A DNA stretch of 64,000 nt from Dyadobacter flavalbus (GTDB taxonomy: Bacteria > Bacteroidota > Bacteroidia > Cytophagales > Spirosomataceae). Below, in pieces: positions 1-8,628 of the stretch (positions are counted from its first letter, which is position 1; every line of letters begins with the position of its first letter). A model generated the notes under the pieces. The model was not told where the DNA came from. It saw only the letters and a list, made by a program, of their open reading frames with translations, and did no database searches. The stretch spans positions 930,001 through 994,000 of the forward strand of contig NZ_VBSN01000027.1 in NCBI RefSeq assembly GCF_006149045.1, read 5' to 3'. Position numbers and translations under genes: made by a program.

Positions 1-2
1 TA

Positions 3-797
3 GTCGCAAGCGTTGGCCTGGCCGGAGCCATAGCCGCGTTTTTTGCCGTTAAACTCACCGACTGGCGCGTTGCCTATTTTATTGGCGGAGGCATGGGTGT
101 CATTTTACTGATCCTGCGTATAAACGTGCTGGAATCCATTATTTTTAATAAGAGCCTTGAAAAAAGAGGAAGGAAATCAGTCCCGTGGTGGACTTTATTT
201 ACCCGTTTTCCAAGACTGGTGCGTTACCTGCGCTGTATGGGAATCGGGTTGCCGACTTACATGGTCATCGGGATTTATGCGACGTTCGGCAATGAATTTG
301 CAAAAGCACTCAACATTCCCGGCGAAGTGCAGGCGGGAACATGCGTCCTTTATACTTACATCGGCATTGTTACAGGAGATTTTTTCAGCGGGATTCTAAG
401 TCAGTGGCTTCGTTCACGTAAAAAAGCCATTCTGCTGATGATTGCAATGACCTTGACCGGCGTACTCTGGCTTATTTACGGCGGAATAAAGTCTGAAACT
501 GCACTTTACATTTGCTATGTATGGCTTGGGTTTTCAATTGGTTACATTGCCATGTTCCTGACGACTACCGCCGAGCAGTTCGGGACCAACCTGAGAGCTA
601 CGGTAACCACTTCCGTTGCCAATAATGTAAGGGCCACGGTGTTGCTTACACTGCCGTTTTTTCAATTTCTGAAACCGGAATGGGGCGTTTTGAATGCAGG
701 CGCAATCGTCGGGGCGATCTGCTTTCTGCTTGCATTGCTGTCGCTCTGGAAAATGGAAGAAACGTACGGAAAGGATCTTGATTACGAAGAAATATAA
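3..797 (+). CDS. MFS transporter, C-terminal part (5' end outside window)
   Basis: The reading frame is open from the window edge, so the gene starts upstream; about 264 residues are visible. They contain a run of hydrophobic segments typical of the second half of a 12-helix major facilitator permease. A basic loop (SLEKRGRKS) follows the first segments, and a polar stretch with EQFGTNLRATVTT lies between helices near the end. The family couples transport of small metabolites across the inner membrane to a proton gradient; the substrate cannot be read from this fragment. It ends in a short acidic tail (KDLDYEEI). A convergent gene follows directly, with a shared hairpin between them. The family call is fairly secure, the substrate unknown. 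Confidence 0.75.
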   Translation, partial: VASVGLAGAIAAFFAVKLTDWRVAYFIGGGMGVILLILRINVLESIIFNKSLEKRGRKSVPWWTLFTRFPRLVRYLRCMGIGLPTYMVIGIYATFGNEFAKALNIPGEVQAGTCVLYTYIGIVTGDFFSGILSQWLRSRKKAILLMIAMTLTGVLWLIYGGIKSETALYICYVWLGFSIGYIAMFLTTTAEQFGTNLRATVTTSVANNVRATVLLTLPFFQFLKPEWGVLNAGAIVGAICFLLALLSLWKMEETYGKDLDYEEI

Positions 798-799
798 AG

Positions 800-823
800 A
801 AAGCTGAAAATCGCTTCAGCTTT
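800..823. terminator. Bidirectional hairpin between convergent genes
   Basis: AAAGCTGAA (800-808) pairs with TTCAGCTTT (815-823) around a six-base loop. A and T runs on both sides could serve as U-tracts in either direction. It lies just after the MFS stop and overlaps the last codons of the minus-strand DUF6984 gene. Confidence 0.6.
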
Positions 824-1151
824 TCTTTACAATGATTTTATCCGGAGTTGGATATTCAATCAGTTTTGAAAAATCAATTTTCCAGAAATCCAGATCGAGC
901 AACTGGCCTTTATTGTCTTTGGTCAAAGTAATCACAACCGGCGTTCCGTCCGCATCCACATATTCCACCTGAATCAGATCTCCGTCATAAGCCGACACGT
1001 CGCCGCCGAGACTGATGCTGCCCATTTTGCCGCCTTCATATTCATCCACTTCCGCACTGAAAGGATAATTTTCAGGATCGAGATTCAGTAATTTAAGTAA
1101 ATACTGAATCAGTTCTATTTCATTTTGCCTGATTGGCCGGATGTTATTCAT
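816..1151 (-). CDS. DUF6984 family protein
   Basis: A 111-residue soluble protein with no signal peptide. The start MNNIRPIRQNEIELIQYLL is the conserved opening I associate with DUF6984, a small family of unknown function. The rest is acidic, with a predicted beta-rich middle (GSISLGGDVSAYDGDLIQVEYVDADGTPV) and a C-terminal FWKIDFSKLIEYP motif. Its start codon overlaps the end of the upstream membrane-protein gene by 8 bases, so the two are probably translated from one message. Function is not known; immunity-like or adaptor roles would be speculation. Confidence 0.6.
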   Translation of the reverse strand: MNNIRPIRQNEIELIQYLLKLLNLDPENYPFSAEVDEYEGGKMGSISLGGDVSAYDGDLIQVEYVDADGTPVVITLTKDNKGQLLDLDFWKIDFSKLIEYPTPDKIIVKKS

Positions 1152-2202
1152 TGGTCAGTTTGTCAGTAGCCGGGATTTTTTTCTTGTTACGCCATTGTTC
1201 CGCTTTACGGCCCACAAGCCAGAAAGAAAGTGCCAGTACGGCGAAGAAAATGCCTTTGTTGGTTCTGTCCCAGAAATATTCAAAATATCTTGTATAAATG
1301 TTCAGCAGGAAAAACACGAGGCAAAGATCGCGTAACGTATCCTGTTTGTTGTTGAATGCATAAAACAGCAAACTCGCCAGCACAAGACTGAACCCAACTG
1401 CCCAATACCAGAAATGACTTTGTTTGATCACTGTCCATCCGCTCAGATCGTCGTAATTTCCAAAAATGGATAGTGTCCAGCCTGCAAGCAGAAACAGGAA
1501 AAGTCCGATTGTATAAGTCACTTCGCCAAACTTGATCAAAGGTTTGACTCTGGAAACAATCCCGGAAGCCGCCCACACAAACAAGCCGAAAACGGTCATG
1601 CGCAGCGGGTAATTCATGCCCATAAAACGATAGCTTCCTCCCGACCAGTAATGAGTTTGTGCGCCCCACCAACCCGCGAAGGAAATAATCATAACTGTCC
1701 ACAAGAGTGAAGACTTAAGATAGACAGCAACGGCGCCATACGCCAGCGTGGCAATAAAAAGCGGCAAAGCATAATTGCCGTTAAAGTTCGCAAAGCTTCG
1801 CGTCCAGTAAGTAATTGCAATTGCAACCGTAAGTATGATGGCTATATTGTAAGTTTCGGTGCTGGTGCGTGCTTCGGGATATTTTTTCCGGTTCCTTTTT
1901 GCCAGGACTACAAACAACACAGCGGCAAGCGTAAACACAACGCCGAAAATGGTTTCTGAAAATCCCCATTTTTTGCGCAGCAATTCAATCCATTTTTCGT
2001 CAATTACCAGTGCGCCGAATGCAAGCAGGCCGCAGGAAATAGCGGCAATCAGCGCATATATAGCAATCGCATTGACATTTTCATTCCTTAACTGATAGCT
2101 GTTATGAAGTGCTTTGGCCTGCTCGGGCGAAATCTTGTTGGTACTTTCCCAAAAACGGATTGCTTTATCAATTACAGCAGCTTCTTTCTTGTCTAGTTCC
2201 AT
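1144..2202 (-). CDS. Multi-pass membrane protein (DUF2157-like)
   Basis: 352 residues. The N-terminal ~45 residues form a charged cytoplasmic helix (KKEAAVIDKAIRFWES, then ISPEQAKAL), which is the typical lead-in of DUF2157-type proteins. About nine or ten hydrophobic segments follow, separated by short loops, and the C-terminus is basic (RKAEQWRNKKKIPATDK). No catalytic motif is visible. The gene is transcribed away from the large heme protein and leads into the overlapping DUF6984 gene. A TAnnTTTG box sits 40 bases upstream of the start. The membrane topology is clear; the family name is a moderate-confidence recollection and the function is unknown. Confidence 0.6.
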   Translation of the reverse strand: MELDKKEAAVIDKAIRFWESTNKISPEQAKALHNSYQLRNENVNAIAIYALIAAISCGLLAFGALVIDEKWIELLRKKWGFSETIFGVVFTLAAVLFVVLAKRNRKKYPEARTSTETYNIAIILTVAIAITYWTRSFANFNGNYALPLFIATLAYGAVAVYLKSSLLWTVMIISFAGWWGAQTHYWSGGSYRFMGMNYPLRMTVFGLFVWAASGIVSRVKPLIKFGEVTYTIGLFLFLLAGWTLSIFGNYDDLSGWTVIKQSHFWYWAVGFSLVLASLLFYAFNNKQDTLRDLCLVFFLLNIYTRYFEYFWDRTNKGIFFAVLALSFWLVGRKAEQWRNKKKIPATDKLTNE

Positions 2203-2241
2203 GTGTTCGATAAGCTTTGTAGTAATAATTCCTGATCATTT

Positions 2242-2268
2242 CAAAAGTAATGGAATTATCAACACAAA
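2242..2268 (-). promoter_or_regulatory. Bacteroidota-type promoter for the 1144-2202 gene
   Basis: On the minus strand TACTTTTG (2242-2249) matches the TAnnTTTG -7 consensus. A TTTG (2265-2268) lies 15 bases upstream, shorter than the usual 19-20. The predicted start of transcription gives a leader of about 30 bases. Confidence 0.4.
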
Positions 2269-2324
2269 CGGTATGTGTTAATAAGTGTTATTATTAATTA
2301 AAAAAGGAATTGTCGGATATAAAA

Positions 2325-2355
2325 AATAGTCCAGGCATATACTGCCCGGACTATT
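2325..2355 (-). terminator. Rho-independent terminator of the heme lipoprotein gene
   Basis: AATAGTCC (2325-2332) pairs with GGACTATT (2348-2355). The stem continues inward as GGC/GCC after one mismatch. Read on the minus strand, the hairpin is followed by a T run, fitting termination after the gene that ends at 2468. Confidence 0.7.
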
Positions 2356-2357
2356 CT

Positions 2358-2388
2358 TAGCTGCCAGCGGTTGGCTGCAAGCTATTGG
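2358..2388. repeat. Copy 1 of a dispersed AGCT/GCCAGC intergenic repeat
   Basis: TAGCTGCCAGCGGTTGGCTG followed by CAAGCTATTGG resembles three other intergenic spots (18729-18756, 26532-26563 and 37798-37829 on the minus strand). The best match is the copy at 26532, which shares the TAGCT start, a GCCAGC core and the AGCTATTGG end. Confidence 0.4.
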
Positions 2389-2467
2389 AAAGATAAAATA
2401 TTTAATAAAGAACAAATTATAAAAGCAGAAACCATGACCGGTTTTCGTCAACTAACCGATTGGATGA

Positions 2468-5400
2468 TTACTGTTTTTTCAATCCGGATAAAAATTCCAC
2501 GACATCGCGGATTTCTCTTTTGGTCATAATCGTACCCATTGGCGGCATGCTGGAAGGAACATTGTCCCGTTTCGCAATACGTGCCACCGGAATTTTCAAA
2601 GGTTCTGCTTCGGAAGTTTTCAGGATCAGTTCGTGGTCATTCTCTTCGCTGAGAATACCGGCTGCGCTGGTTCCGTCTTTCAACGTCAGTACGACCATAC
2701 CGAAGCCGGGCGACAAACGGGCACTTGGCTCGATAAGTGCCTGCAGAATCTGCTCACGCGAAAGTACATTGCCGATATTGGACAAATTCGGGCCTACTTC
2801 GCCGCCCTGTCCGCCGATGGAATGACATCTTACGCATTCCGCAGCAGAACTGGTCATGAAATAACGACGGCCCAACTGTGCATTTCCGCCAAAAAGTGCA
2901 TCCTGGAAATCTGCAACCGTAGCGCCGTTGGAGCGCATCGGAGCCAGTTTGGCGATCAATGTGCTTGATTTTGTAGAATCCACGGCTTCGCCAAGATCCA
3001 GCGCAAGGCTTTGCGGCAGTTTCTTGTCATTCATCTGACCGATCAGATCATTGAAGATACTTTCCGTTTTGGCAACCGGCAAACTTCCGAGTACGCGAAG
3101 CATCTGCTGCTGTTCTTTAACACTTCCTTTGTCAAAAATGGTTTTGGAAATATCCGCCAAAGTTGCTGCGGACATGTTTACACTTCCGGCCATTCCCAAA
3201 GCCGCTGTTCTTACATCCGCATCGGAATCAGTCATTCCCTTTTTCATCACCGTTTCCATGTCCGTGTATTTCAGATTGTTCAGTGCTGTAAGCATCGCCG
3301 TTCTTACCTTTGGGTCGGAATGGTTTGACAATATGCCGGCCAACGCAGCATTGTTTTCTGTAATACCCAGACTTGTGAGCATCTGCGCGGAAGCAATCAG
3401 GATTTCAGAATCGTTATCTTTCAGGAATTCAGCAACCAGCGGCTGAACTTTTGATTTTACAGTTTCAGCATTATGCTTTACAGCGCCGCGGTACCGGCCA
3501 TCCACGCGGTCCATAACAGACGGATTCGCCCAGGTTCCCAAGGTTGCCAGCGCTTCGGCTCTTATGCTTTTATCAACGTCTTTTCTTTTTGCAAATGCAA
3601 TCAGATTATCCAGCTGCTCATCCGTTCCGACCCTTAATGAAGCATTGATCGCACGTCTTAAAAGCGGTTCGGAAGTAAACCGGCTTTCTTTTAATGTAGC
3701 GGCAAGTGCCGGAAGTGCGCCGGGAATGGATGTGTCATCGTTAATGGCGCGTGCGGCTTCGGCAACAATGTATTCATCTTTATCCTGTAAAAACAAACTC
3801 ACTTTTTCATTATGCATTCTGCGCAGCACCAGTACGGCTGCAATCCGCAGTGACTTTTCAGGGCTACTGGATAAAGCAGCAATCGGTTCCACTTCGCCGA
3901 TGCGCGACAAAGCCAGCACGGCAGCATGACGCAGATATACATCCGAATCGTTATTGGCCTGAATCATATCCAGCAATGGCTTCACTGCTTCCTTATGGCG
4001 GATACGGCCCAGCGCCTGTGCCCCGAAGAACTGAACGCGCGGGTTTTTACTGGAAAGCATCGGGATCAGCATCGGGCCTGCTTCTGCAATTCTTGCATCG
4101 CCAAGCACTTTGGCAGCCTGTGCGGTGATTTCTTCATCCGAATCTTTCAGCAGCGTCATCAGAACATTTGCATAGGATTTATCCTGACGAGCCAATTGTC
4201 CCATTCCCCATATTGCGTGAATCCTTTCCAGCTGTTTTTCTTTTTGTTCGATGGCCTTGCTAAAAACGGCAGCGCCTTTTGCACCTCTGGAAGCCAGCTC
4301 AAACTGCGATTTCAGACGAATACGCATATCATCATTGGAAAGCAGCGACAGCAGCATATCATCGCTTTGTCTTTCATAATTGAGCTGCATCAGCGTTTTA
4401 GTCGTTGCTCTTACTTCCTTCAGGTCGTTTTTGTCGTCCGTCACATTCAGTTTCCAGACCCTTCCGTAATTTTTTGTATCCCAGCCGTTGATCCAGTCAG
4501 CCACATACAATGCGCCGTCCGGGCCGAAACGGATGCCTGTCGGCAGGATTCCGGTCAGGATGTTTTTTTCGCCATCCAGCACAAAAGATGCACCTTTCGG
4601 TTTCAAACCAAAAGACCAGATCGGAGAGCGCGTCGGGTTTCCTACAAATTCAACGAGGAAAAATTTGTTTTTCCAAGCCGAACCTAATGCTGTTCCCGGA
4701 TTATACTGCATGCCGGTAGGGCCATTGTGGAAATTCTGGATAGGAGGAATGATGTAAGCAGCCTGTCCGTCCCAGCGCGGTTTGTAAAGTTTTTCGTCCA
4801 TCCATACTTTGTAGCTGTTGTTTTTCGGATCAGTGTATTTTCCATATTGCCAGTTGGAACGCCAGCCGGCATCAGAACCTTCTACAACGTGCACAAGCCT
4901 TTCGCTTTCGCCTGGATGGTCGCCGTCGTTATCGGAACTGATCAGATTGCCGTATTCATCAAAAACAAACTCGTGTGTATTGCGCAGACCGTGGGCATAC
5001 ACTTCAAAATCGCTTCCGTCCGGATTGGAACGTGCAATGATTCCGGAGTTTGGATGCTCGTGTTTTACACCTTCGGCCGTAGTAATGTTGGCACCGATGT
5101 CTCCGATATTCCAGTAAATTTTACCGTCCGGACCTTCAATCGGATTGGACATGCCGTGTCCGCTGAAACCAATATGCACGCCGTATCCGTGGCTTATGGA
5201 CGTTTTTTCATCATAAATTCCGTCGCCGTTGCTGTCTTTCAGTCTCCATACATCGGGCGCAATTGTGACAAATGCATCATGTGCGCGGATCAGCAAACCA
5301 CCGGCAACGTCTGTAACTTCATCAAAAAAGTCATTCAGAACGCGTGTGGAAATATCGGCAATGCCGTCGTTATCGGTATCTTCTATTTTCCAAACCTCGT

Positions 5401-5896
5401 CTTTTTCAACGGCAAGGTCTTTCCAGTCGTGCACGCCGTCGCCGTTTACGTCTTTCAGCCATTGGTTTTCCTTGCTTTTTTCAGGGGCAAACGTGCTGTG
5501 CAGAAAAGCGCGGCGCTCTTCAACAGTCTGCAGGCCAATCGAAGCCGTCATCCAGTTCTGGTGCCCTCGGATATCAAATTCCGAGTTTTTCTGACGGTTT
5601 GTGCGGTTCAGGTAAACATTTCCTTTATCATCCATTGCAATCGCCACCGGGTCCGGCGCGAGTGAATCCGAAGCCCAAAGATCCAGTTTCAGGCCGTCCG
5701 CCAGTTTGACCGAAACTTTGTCACGTATTTCTTTTGCTCTGGCTTTGCCCGTTGCAGCATCTTCCTTTACAACCAGCGGCGTACTGTTGGTTTTGGAGGT
5801 AGAACTTGTGGGCGATAATTTCATGCATGATACAACAACAGCCGTGGTGACGGTGAGCAGCACCAGCGGCTTTTTAAAAAATTTTCTGGAAGTCAT
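2468..5896 (-). CDS. PVC-type heme-binding lipoprotein: beta-propeller, HEAT repeats, cytochrome c
   Basis: About 1142 residues from the ATG at 5896, chosen because it begins a lipoprotein signal (MTSRKFFKK, hydrophobic stretch, lipobox VVSC). An upstream ATG at 5941 would bury this signal. The order is lipoprotein anchor; a propeller-like 'membrane-bound dehydrogenase' domain (roughly residues 60-480, with GPDG, NGPTG and IRFGPDGALYVADW strands); a long HEAT-repeat array (about 500-980); and a C-terminal cytochrome c domain with CVRCH near residue 1021 and candidate axial Met in SMPPMG. Three D-x-D/N-x-D-G loops (NGDGVHD, DNDGIAD, NGDGIYD) near residues 145-215 look calcium-binding. Related proteins are thought to be periplasmic or surface dehydrogenases acting on sugars; the substrate here is unknown. 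It is followed by its own terminator. Confidence 0.85.
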   Translation of the reverse strand: MTSRKFFKKPLVLLTVTTAVVVSCMKLSPTSSTSKTNSTPLVVKEDAATGKARAKEIRDKVSVKLADGLKLDLWASDSLAPDPVAIAMDDKGNVYLNRTNRQKNSEFDIRGHQNWMTASIGLQTVEERRAFLHSTFAPEKSKENQWLKDVNGDGVHDWKDLAVEKDEVWKIEDTDNDGIADISTRVLNDFFDEVTDVAGGLLIRAHDAFVTIAPDVWRLKDSNGDGIYDEKTSISHGYGVHIGFSGHGMSNPIEGPDGKIYWNIGDIGANITTAEGVKHEHPNSGIIARSNPDGSDFEVYAHGLRNTHEFVFDEYGNLISSDNDGDHPGESERLVHVVEGSDAGWRSNWQYGKYTDPKNNSYKVWMDEKLYKPRWDGQAAYIIPPIQNFHNGPTGMQYNPGTALGSAWKNKFFLVEFVGNPTRSPIWSFGLKPKGASFVLDGEKNILTGILPTGIRFGPDGALYVADWINGWDTKNYGRVWKLNVTDDKNDLKEVRATTKTLMQLNYERQSDDMLLSLLSNDDMRIRLKSQFELASRGAKGAAVFSKAIEQKEKQLERIHAIWGMGQLARQDKSYANVLMTLLKDSDEEITAQAAKVLGDARIAEAGPMLIPMLSSKNPRVQFFGAQALGRIRHKEAVKPLLDMIQANNDSDVYLRHAAVLALSRIGEVEPIAALSSSPEKSLRIAAVLVLRRMHNEKVSLFLQDKDEYIVAEAARAINDDTSIPGALPALAATLKESRFTSEPLLRRAINASLRVGTDEQLDNLIAFAKRKDVDKSIRAEALATLGTWANPSVMDRVDGRYRGAVKHNAETVKSKVQPLVAEFLKDNDSEILIASAQMLTSLGITENNAALAGILSNHSDPKVRTAMLTALNNLKYTDMETVMKKGMTDSDADVRTAALGMAGSVNMSAATLADISKTIFDKGSVKEQQQMLRVLGSLPVAKTESIFNDLIGQMNDKKLPQSLALDLGEAVDSTKSSTLIAKLAPMRSNGATVADFQDALFGGNAQLGRRYFMTSSAAECVRCHSIGGQGGEVGPNLSNIGNVLSREQILQALIEPSARLSPGFGMVVLTLKDGTSAAGILSEENDHELILKTSEAEPLKIPVARIAKRDNVPSSMPPMGTIMTKREIRDVVEFLSGLKKQ

Positions 5897-6037
5897 TGAG
5901 ATAGTGCCTTGGGCAGAATTTGGGTTAGTCCTAGTCAGCAATAATAAATTATAGACAAGATAAGAAAAAGTGTAAAATAAATGATTTTTTACTGTTGGAA
6001 CCAGCAGGATTGGTGCATTTTGCGGACATTATCGCAT

Positions 6038-6051
6038 AGCTTGCGCAAGCT
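6038..6051. promoter_or_regulatory. Perfect 14-bp palindrome in a divergent intergenic region
   Basis: AGCTTGCGCAAGCT is a perfect palindrome lying between the divergent heme-lipoprotein and CorC-like genes, 82 bases upstream of the latter's ATG. It is directly followed by a small GCTGC/GCAGC hairpin. It could be an operator or a cruciform; no regulator is suggested by context. Confidence 0.3.
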
Positions 6052-6133
6052 GCATTGCAGCAGCCTTTCTGAATGGAATAATTTTTTGTTAAAATGCATT
6101 TTCACCCTGTTAATCTAAACATACTTTAACTGA

Positions 6134-7426
6134 ATGGCTATCCAGGTTTTAATAACACTAGTGCTTGTTCTTCTGAATGGTTTTTTTGTGGCCGCTGAAT
6201 TTGCAATCGTAAAGATCAGGGCCTCGCAACTGGAACAAAAAGCGCAGGATGGCAACAAAATGGCAATTTTATCCAAACAAATCGTATCAAATCTGGACGG
6301 TTATCTTGCTGCAACACAATTCGGGATTACACTTGCAAGTCTTGGGCTCGGATGGATCGGCGAACCTGTTGTTTCGAAAGTTCTTATTGCCGGAATGGAA
6401 CTTGTCGGAATTTCCCTTGATCCCGAACTGGCTCATCAGATTGCCTTGCCAGCTGCATTTGCCATTATTACGGTTCTCCATATTGTATTCGGCGAACTTG
6501 CCCCAAAATCCATTGCGATACAGCGCCCGGAAGCTACAACCTTGCTGTTGTCGTACCCGCTGCACGGGTTTTTTCTGATTTTCAAGCCCATCGTCTGGAT
6601 CCTGAACGGAATTGCCAATTTCATTCTGAAAGGTGTCGGTATCACGCCTTCACATGGAAGCGAAGTGCACAGCAGCGATGAACTGCGTTATCTCGTTCAG
6701 CAGCAGAAGGAAAGCGGCATGATTGAAGCTGCGGATTACGATCTGATCAAGAATGCCTTTAATTTTTCAGAAAGGATTGCAAGACAAATCATGATCCCGC
6801 GTCCGCAGGTGACGGGTATTGATATCAATGATTTTAACGAGGAAAAACTGGAAAAGATCATTGAGGAAGGTTACTCCAGAATGCCCGTTTATGAAGATAC
6901 ACTGGATCAGATCGTCGGTGTACTGCACTTGAAAGATCTGCTTCTGAAAATGCGGCAGGGTAAAAAAATCGTACTTACGGAATTGATCAGACCTGTTTCT
7001 ACGGTACACGGTTCCAAACCGATTGGTGCGCTGCTGCGTGATTTTCAGGTAAATCGTCAGCAAATGGCCATTATCATTGATGAATACGGCGGTGTTGACG
7101 GCATTGTAACGATGGAAGACATTCTGGAAGAACTTGTCGGTGAAATTCAGGATGAGTATGACAATGAAGTTCCTTTCGTCAAGAATGAAAATGACAATAC
7201 TTTCACCGTTTTAGGCTCGGCTTCCATTACGGATATCAATGACAAACTGCCTCACGACATTTCCAGAGAAAGCGACTACGAAACGCTCGCAGGCTATCTG
7301 ATCTGGAAGTTCGGGCGCATTCCGTCAGTAGGAGAACGGCTTAAAACCAGGCATTATGAATTTACAATCCTGAAAAAACAGCGCAGCACCATTGCACTAG
7401 TGAAAATTACGGTACTGGATTCCTGA
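6134..7426 (+). CDS. CNNM/CorC-type membrane protein (hemolysin family, DUF21-CBS-CorC_HlyC)
   Basis: 430 residues. The first ~170 hold the hydrophobic DUF21 (CNNM) region with the typical opening LVLLNGFFVAAEFAIVKIRASQ and an acidic membrane motif (FGELAPKSIAI). Two CBS domains follow (about 200-330; IPRPQVTGID, RMPVYEDTLDQIVGVLHLKD, IIDEYGGVDGIVTMEDILEELVGEI). The C-terminal CorC_HlyC domain starts near 345 (FTVLGSASITDIND). The family acts in the inner membrane and is linked to magnesium or cobalt efflux; bacterial members are often called hemolysins from old annotation. Length and domain order are normal. It stands alone as a single gene. The family is certain, the transported ion is not. 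Confidence 0.9.
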   Translation: MAIQVLITLVLVLLNGFFVAAEFAIVKIRASQLEQKAQDGNKMAILSKQIVSNLDGYLAATQFGITLASLGLGWIGEPVVSKVLIAGMELVGISLDPELAHQIALPAAFAIITVLHIVFGELAPKSIAIQRPEATTLLLSYPLHGFFLIFKPIVWILNGIANFILKGVGITPSHGSEVHSSDELRYLVQQQKESGMIEAADYDLIKNAFNFSERIARQIMIPRPQVTGIDINDFNEEKLEKIIEEGYSRMPVYEDTLDQIVGVLHLKDLLLKMRQGKKIVLTELIRPVSTVHGSKPIGALLRDFQVNRQQMAIIIDEYGGVDGIVTMEDILEELVGEIQDEYDNEVPFVKNENDNTFTVLGSASITDINDKLPHDISRESDYETLAGYLIWKFGRIPSVGERLKTRHYEFTILKKQRSTIALVKITVLDS

Positions 7427-7661
7427 AACAAGGCTTCCGTTATGGCAGCTATTGGATATTATTGAAATGTATAAGTTCAGTGAACAGCAGAAGGTATCAC
7501 GGAATAAATGGTATTCCAGGTAAAATCAGGCTTTTGAAAAATTCTTTTGCTTTATAATTCATTAAATCGGCCAAAGCTCGAATCAAGATTCAAATTACAA
7601 GTGTGATTTTAATTTCTTATTGCAAAAGTCTGCAATAGCCTGATTTTACATTTAGTAATGC

Positions 7662-8525
7662 TTATTTGTTCAAGATATCAATGAGGAATTTCCTGAAAGG
7701 TTCTGCAAATTCTTTCCGGTTCAGCGCAAATTCAACGGTTGTTTTCAGATAATCGAGCTTGTCACCGATATCGTGGCGTTTTCCTTCAATCCGGTGCGCG
7801 TAGATATTTTCGCGTTTCAGCAGAAGCAACATGGAATCGGTCAGCTGAATTTCATTGTTTTTTCCTTTTGGCGTCTGCTCGATGGTCTGGAAAATTTCAG
7901 GTGTCAGAATATATCTTCCCGCAATGGCCAGGTTCGAAGGAGCCGATTCAACAGCCGGTTTTTCGACCAAAGTACTTAGCTCCATAATGGAATCGCTGAG
8001 TGAATTTCCGCCGACAATTCCGTAACGGTTTACCTTATTGGCCGGAACTTCCTCCACTGCAATGACAGACCCGCCGTATTGTTCGTAAGTATCCATCAAT
8101 TGCTGCGTTACAGGAATGACAGAATCCATGATGGTATCGCCGAGTAAAACAGCAAAAGGTTCATTGCCAACATGATGGCGTGCGTAATAAATGGCGTCGC
8201 CCAGTCCGTTGGCTTCTTTCTGACGTACAAAATGGACATTGGCCATATCGGCAAGCCTGCGCATTTCATTGAACCACATCAGATCTTCCTTTTCTTCCAG
8301 GCGGCTTTCCAGTTCCACATTGCGGTCAAAATGATCTTCAATGGCACGCTTTCCTTTTCCTGAAATAATCAGAATATCTTCAATTCCGGAATCCACAGCT
8401 TCCTGCACTACGTACTGGATCGTCGGAATGTCAATAATAGGAAGCATTTCTTTGGGCATTGATTTGGTTGCCGGCAAAAACCGGGTTCCAAGTCCGGCGG
8501 CAGGAATTACAGCTTTACGAATCAT
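7662..8525 (-). CDS. galU: UTP--glucose-1-phosphate uridylyltransferase
   Basis: 287 residues, the usual GalU length. The nucleotidyltransferase signature is at the N-terminus (VIPAAGLGTRFLPATKSMPKE), followed by IPTIQYVVQEAV, a GDTIM metal-binding region, and EKPA for sugar binding. It makes UDP-glucose from UTP and glucose-1-phosphate in the cytoplasm, feeding polysaccharide synthesis; relatives also accept other sugar-1-phosphates. It is the downstream gene of a two-gene run with the glucuronokinase-like kinase (103 bases apart, same strand), which raises the possibility that glucuronate-1-phosphate is among its substrates. The enzyme class is certain; broader substrate use is inference. 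Confidence 0.93.
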   Translation of the reverse strand: MIRKAVIPAAGLGTRFLPATKSMPKEMLPIIDIPTIQYVVQEAVDSGIEDILIISGKGKRAIEDHFDRNVELESRLEEKEDLMWFNEMRRLADMANVHFVRQKEANGLGDAIYYARHHVGNEPFAVLLGDTIMDSVIPVTQQLMDTYEQYGGSVIAVEEVPANKVNRYGIVGGNSLSDSIMELSTLVEKPAVESAPSNLAIAGRYILTPEIFQTIEQTPKGKNNEIQLTDSMLLLLKRENIYAHRIEGKRHDIGDKLDYLKTTVEFALNRKEFAEPFRKFLIDILNK

Positions 8526-8628
8526 AAGTTTGACTTCTGCTTCCGGCTTTTCGCCATCCGCTTTAATGTATTTGGTTAATAAATATATTTTTTAAATGAC
8601 CCTCATTTGCAGGCAAGCACAGGAAATT

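Noticed and set aside
3926..4687. Long plus-strand frames opposite the heme lipoprotein (e.g. 253 and 312 codons)
   Set aside because: They lie fully inside a gene with strong domain evidence on the other strand, are cysteine/histidine/phenylalanine-rich and have no recognisable domain. They are antisense shadows.
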